From contig NZ_JH636441.1 in NCBI RefSeq assembly GCF_000255705.1, positions 956,378-1,020,377 on the forward strand: DNA of 64,000 nucleotides, written 5' to 3'. The translations under genes and the position numbers were made by a program. This DNA is from Zavarzinella formosa DSM 19928. GTDB taxonomy: Bacteria > Planctomycetota > Planctomycetia > Gemmatales > Gemmataceae. The notes under the pieces were generated by a model. It saw nothing but the letters and a program-made list of their open reading frames with translations, was not told the DNA's origin and made no database searches. Positions 60,875 through 64,000 of the stretch are shown here, piece by piece (the first letter of the stretch is position 1; each line of letters opens with the position of its first letter).

Positions 60875-61066
60875 TTATTCCCCGGCCTCGGATTCGGGTT
60901 TCGCTGAGTTCGCATCCGAGCGGTCCCGCCCGGAGTCCCGCAGGGCCCTGCGAAGCAAAAACTCGATCTGGCCGTTCAAGCTGCGCAGGTCGTCATCGGC
61001 CCAGCGTTGCACGGCCGCCAACACCGCCGGGTCGATTCGCAGAAGAAAGGCTTTCCGTTCCGCCAT
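60875..61066 (-). CDS. Arc-type ribbon-helix-helix DNA-binding protein
   Basis: A 63-aa protein (start MAERKAFLLRIDPAVLAAVQ at 61066). Residues 4-45 match a ribbon-helix-helix fold: strand AFLLRID, helix A PAVLAAVQRWADDD, helix B SLNGQIEFLLRRALRD. The tail is hydrophilic. It begins 38 bases after the SPFH gene stop, on the same strand. RHH proteins bind short direct repeats as dimers, and three such repeats lie in front of the SPFH gene, so autoregulation is likely (inference). Confidence 0.75.
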   Translation of the reverse strand: MAERKAFLLRIDPAVLAAVQRWADDDLRSLNGQIEFLLRRALRDSGRDRSDANSAKPESEAGE

Positions 61067-61103
61067 TACGTGGGCACCTGATTTTGGGAAGTAACACAAA
61101 AAC

Positions 61104-62042
61104 TCACTGGTAAATGGTTCCCGTGTTCATGATCGGTTGCGGGACGGAGTGGCCGCAAAGGACGATGAGCAAATTGCTAACCATCGCCGCTTTTCGGTCG
61201 CCATCGAAGTCCACGATCTTCTTGGCGCTCAACATTTCCAAGGCGTGTTCGACCATGCCGACCGCTCCCTCGACAATCTTGGCCCGCGCGGCGATCACCG
61301 CTCCGGCTTGTTGTCGCTGGAGCATCGCGGAGGCGATTTCCGGTGAATAGGCGAGATGGCTGATGCGGGCTTCCTCGATCACCACCCCGGCTTGTCGAAC
61401 ACGTTCTTGAACTTCGCTCTTCAATCGGCTGCACACTTCGTCGATGTGGCCCCGCAGAGCATATTGGCCTTCTTCCGCGTCGTAACTGTACTGGCTCGCC
61501 AAGCCTCGGAGGGCAGCCTCGGATTGCATGTGGACGAACTCTTCCGCGTCATTCACGACGAAGACTGCCTCGGCCGTGTTGACGATTCGCCAAACCACAA
61601 TGGCCGCGATTTCAATGGGGGTGCCGTCTTTGTCATTTACCTTGCTGGGTCGCCGGGCCGTGTGGCCGGACGTGGTCACGTTGCCTTGCGCGTCCTTGCG
61701 TTCCGGTGTTTTGGTCTGCCCGGTCTCGAATGTCTGCACCCGCATGGAAACCCGTTGGGCGCGATAGAACGGGTTCCCGTAGTAAAGGCCCTGATCCTTC
61801 AAGGTTCCGACATATCGGCCGAACAACTGAACAACGCGCGCTTCATTCGGGTTAACGATCACAAACCCCGCCATGCCGAGACACCAAGACAGCACGAGCA
61901 GAATCGCCGCCAGCCCCCACGGCCAGAAATTATGCTGGTTGACGGCCGTGATGATGGCATAAACCACGCCCCCCGGAATGATGACCACAAACAAGGGGAT
62001 CATCAACAGACCGGGAAGCAGTTTGCAAGTTCGCTCGTTCAT
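61104..62042 (-). CDS. SPFH/Band-7 domain membrane protein
   Basis: A 312-aa protein with two N-terminal transmembrane helices (LLPGLLMIPLFVVIIPGGVV and WPWGLAAILLVLSWCLGM) and an SPFH domain (about 65-240: GFVIVNPNEARVVQLFGRY, then EIAAIVVWRIVNTAEAVFVV). A C-terminal helical part (LQRQQAGAVIAARAKIVEGAV) is prone to oligomerise. The ATG at 62042 is chosen because GAGGG lies 3 bases upstream; an earlier ATG at 62063 lies inside the iterons. SPFH proteins organise membrane microdomains and often guard proteases or phage-defence factors. Its partner here is an RHH regulator. Confidence 0.88.
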   Translation of the reverse strand: MNERTCKLLPGLLMIPLFVVIIPGGVVYAIITAVNQHNFWPWGLAAILLVLSWCLGMAGFVIVNPNEARVVQLFGRYVGTLKDQGLYYGNPFYRAQRVSMRVQTFETGQTKTPERKDAQGNVTTSGHTARRPSKVNDKDGTPIEIAAIVVWRIVNTAEAVFVVNDAEEFVHMQSEAALRGLASQYSYDAEEGQYALRGHIDEVCSRLKSEVQERVRQAGVVIEEARISHLAYSPEIASAMLQRQQAGAVIAARAKIVEGAVGMVEHALEMLSAKKIVDFDGDRKAAMVSNLLIVLCGHSVPQPIMNTGTIYQ

Positions 62043-62055
62043 GGAACCCTCAATA

Positions 62056-62084
62056 GATATCAAAGTGATATCATATTGACATCA
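62056..62084 (-). promoter_or_regulatory. Three-iteron operator upstream of the SPFH-RHH operon
   Basis: GATATCA (62056-62062), GATATCA (62067-62073) and GACATCA (62078-62084) begin exactly 11 bases apart, one helical turn. The first two are the centre of TGATATCA-like palindromes. The array lies 14 to 42 bases upstream of the SPFH start codon, where a repressor would block transcription or its start. Confidence 0.65.
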
Positions 62085-62358
62085 TATATTGCTCCGGGTT
62101 CGCGTCAATGGAAGAATTTGAAGAAACAAAGATCAAAAGCATGTTGGCATGTTCCACCCGGAGGTGCGCGGCCTTGATGGTGAAGTGTCATAACTTGAAA
62201 GCCGGGAAATCCTCAAAATTCCCTGTGGATCGGACGAGAAAACGCTGGTATAAGTGAGTTGTTGGAAATACCCGCCAAAAAATTCGCCTATTTGAGCCGA
62301 CAACCCGCCTCAGAAATTAGCCTCCCGCCAACCATCCCACCGCATAAGGTGCCAGCCG
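62085..62358. other. Divergent gap between the SPFH operon and the DUF1501 gene
   Basis: About 270 bases with no gene. It must hold the promoters of both divergent units. Besides the iterons nothing specific was found. Confidence 0.4.
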
Positions 62359-63678
62359 ATGCCTTCAATTCCCGCCGCCGGTAACCGTTTTGCTCCTGCC
62401 CGTCGCGAATTTCTTCGTGTTGGCGTGGTGGGTGGCTTGGGCCTCACGCTCGGCGATTTCTTCGCCATGAAGGCTCGGGGCGATCTCAAGAATTACGAGA
62501 GCAAGGAAGGCGTCGCCAAAAGCATCATCCAAATTGTCCTTCCCGGCGGGATGGCTCATCAAGAATCCTGGGATCCGAAACCCGAAGCCCCGCTTGAATA
62601 TCGCGGGCCGTTCGGTGTCGCCAAAACAAAAATGCCCGGCATTGTTCTCAACGAGAACTTCCGCAATATCGCTCAAGTCGCCGACAAAATGACGATCATC
62701 CGGTCAATCGCCGGCAAAGAGGCCGATCACGGCCGGGCGACCTACACGATGTACACCGGCTACCGGAAGAGCCCGGCGATTGAACACCCGAGCCTCGGGG
62801 CGGTTGTCTCGCACGAGTTCGGCCCGCGCAAAGACCTCCCGCCTTATGTGGCCGTCCCTTCCGCGACCGAATACGGCGGCACCGGTTACCTCGGATCGCA
62901 GTTCGGCCCCTTCGGCATCGGCAGCGACCCGGCGCGTAACGGTTACAAGGTTCGTGATCTGTCGCTCCCGCCGGGCGTGGACGATCAGCGATTCTCGACC
63001 CGACGCGAAATTCGCGATGTGGTGGATGATCACTTCCGCTATCAAGCCGGGAAGGCCGAAGCCCTCGGGGCGATGGACGAGTTTTACCAACGGGCCTACG
63101 CCCTGATTAGCTCTCCGGCCGCCCGTGAAGCGTTTGACATTGAAAAGGAAACGGCGGCGACCCGAGCGAAGTACGGCACATCGGAAGCCGGGCCTCGGTT
63201 CTTGCTGGCCCGCCGGTTGGTTGAAGCCGGAGTGCGGTTTGTCACCGTCAGCTATGGCGGCTGGGACATGCACGCAGGCATCGAAAACGCCATGCGTCGA
63301 CAGGCTCCGGGTCTTGATTCCGCGTTGGCCGGGTTAATTCGGGATTTGGATGATCGCGGCTTGCTGGCCTCGACGATTGTGCTGGTGACCAGCGAATTCG
63401 GGCGAACCCCGAAAATCAACGCCTCGGCCGGTCGCGACCACTTCCCCCGCGTATTCTCCGTTGCCGTCGCCGGAGGCGGGTTTAAGAAGGGCTTCGTTTA
63501 TGGCTCGTCGAACTCGACCGCCAGCGAGCCGGAAGAAAACCCGATTCGCGTTGAAGACGTGCTGACCACCGTTTACCACCAACTCGGCATCAACGCCGAC
63601 AAGGAACTGATGGCCCCCGGCGCCCGCCCCATCGAGATCATCGACGGGGGCGAAGTCGTCAAAGGGTTGATTGGTTAA
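62359..63678 (+). CDS. DUF1501 protein with twin-arginine-like signal
   Basis: A 439-aa exported protein of the planctomycete DUF1501 family (sulfatase-like fold). The N-terminus has ARREFLRVGVVGGLGLTLG, a twin-arginine signal. The core includes GGMAHQESWDPKP near residue 63, HGRATYTMYTGYRKSP near 118 and FVTVSYGGWDMHAG near 300 (metal- and substrate-site residues), and closes with TTVYHQLGINADKEL. DUF1501 proteins are found in large numbers together with DUF1553 ones in planctomycetes. The following gene, truncated by the window, is of the kind that commonly accompanies them. Confidence 0.92.
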   Translation: MPSIPAAGNRFAPARREFLRVGVVGGLGLTLGDFFAMKARGDLKNYESKEGVAKSIIQIVLPGGMAHQESWDPKPEAPLEYRGPFGVAKTKMPGIVLNENFRNIAQVADKMTIIRSIAGKEADHGRATYTMYTGYRKSPAIEHPSLGAVVSHEFGPRKDLPPYVAVPSATEYGGTGYLGSQFGPFGIGSDPARNGYKVRDLSLPPGVDDQRFSTRREIRDVVDDHFRYQAGKAEALGAMDEFYQRAYALISSPAAREAFDIEKETAATRAKYGTSEAGPRFLLARRLVEAGVRFVTVSYGGWDMHAGIENAMRRQAPGLDSALAGLIRDLDDRGLLASTIVLVTSEFGRTPKINASAGRDHFPRVFSVAVAGGGFKKGFVYGSSNSTASEPEENPIRVEDVLTTVYHQLGINADKELMAPGARPIEIIDGGEVVKGLIG

Positions 63679-63764
63679 TTCCCGCCGTCAGCCACGCCCC
63701 GCGACGGTGTCGCGGGGAACTCCACGTTTTTCACTCCATGCCGATTCGTCGGGAGTTGTTCATC

Positions 63765-64000
63765 ATGTATTCCCTTCGCATTCCATGTGCGTGTCTTGGG
63801 TTCCTGCTCCTCGCGGCCCAAGTCGAGGCCGGTATCCCTCGATTGGCCAAGTTGTCGCCCCCCGGCGGGCAACGCGGCACGACGGTGGAAGTCGAGTTTG
63901 CGGGCCGGGCCTTGGAGAAACCCCGCGAAGTCCTCTTCTATGAGCCGGGGATCACCGTCGAATCAATCGAGATGGTGGAAAGCACGACCAACAATGGCAA
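63765..64000 (+). CDS. 5' end of a secreted PPC-type protein, cut by the window edge
   Basis: A frame open to the edge with 78 complete codons. The start at 63765 (MYSLRIPCACLGFLLLAAQ) has GGGAG 9 bases upstream and a signal peptide cleaved near VEA-GIP. The mature start RLAKLSPPGGQRGTTVEVEF and AGRALEKPREVLFYEPGITV match the beginning of the pre-peptidase-C-containing proteins that commonly follow DUF1501 genes in planctomycetes. Same strand as DUF1501, 86 bases downstream of it. Confidence 0.75.
   Translation, partial: MYSLRIPCACLGFLLLAAQVEAGIPRLAKLSPPGGQRGTTVEVEFAGRALEKPREVLFYEPGITVESIEMVESTTNNG

Overview
The window reads as a chromosome segment of a planctomycete, most likely of the Gemmata/Gemmataceae type (inference from gene content; there is no rRNA here to confirm it). 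The lineage-typical families seen directly are: two DUF1559 proteins with pseudopilin-type N-termini; a PSCyt1/DUF1549/DUF1553 giant protein and a DUF1501 protein; a predicted lipoprotein of the planctomycete transthyretin-like type; Ser/Thr kinase fused to a propeller-like C-terminus; zinc-ribbon proteins with long Lys/Asp-rich linkers; a surface sedolisin starting with an Arg-rich LEARD-type motif; and LpxB, which implies a lipid A-type outer membrane. G+C is moderately high in genes and lower in several gaps. No IS element, prophage or CRISPR array was seen.

Layout. 1-10 kb: secreted NTF2-like protein, mutS, sedolisin, lipoprotein plus DUF1559 pair, a DUF3309 miniprotein and a hybrid histidine kinase. 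10-15 kb: a decayed SDR fragment, tRNA-Val(UAC), and an isc operon (iscR-iscS-iscU-iscA-hscB, minus strand) with heptamer repeats and hairpins in its gaps. 15-24 kb: DksA/TraR-like regulator, HtrA-type protease, folC, a secreted STN-like protein, DUF1559, glcE-like, rraA-like and DUF481 genes. 24-31 kb: zinc-ribbon protein, amidohydrolase plus plant/chlamydia-type fabI, a short SecA-like ATPase, a 1.1 kb gap holding two related small-RNA-like units, then cysE and an isolated iscX. 31-39 kb: phosphatase, thioredoxin-like protein, ABC exporter, glycosyltransferase, thioesterase and glutathione peroxidase, with two long inverted repeats. 39-47 kb: batD-batE-pdxH operon behind a promoter/terminator leader, NRDE protein, coaB, kinase, and a macro-domain/pnuC/nadR operon. 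47-57 kb: zinc-ribbon protein, pabA-glnE, DedA, HhH miniprotein, phosphatase, lpxB. 57-64 kb: DUF1553 protein, SPFH plus ribbon-helix-helix pair with an iteron operator, DUF1501 protein and a truncated secreted protein at the edge.

How genes work together. The isc operon supplies Fe-S clusters, with IscX and serine acetyltransferase (cysteine supply for IscS) placed together elsewhere. The macro/PnuC/NadR set imports and phosphorylates/adenylates nicotinamide riboside, with a likely ADP-ribose-handling partner. BatD-BatE-PdxH are tightly coupled by ATGA overlaps. The SPFH and RHH genes look self-regulated through three 11-bp-spaced repeats.

The most unusual item is the 28.9-29.9 kb gap. One unit has a sigma70-like promoter, an 11-bp hairpin whose loop carries ACCACCTCTCCC (resembling the anti-Shine-Dalgarno end of 16S rRNA), a second copy of that 12-mer, and a strong terminator with nine Ts. 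A diverged second unit lies about 540 bp downstream. It looks like an undescribed small-RNA family; expression and function are untested.
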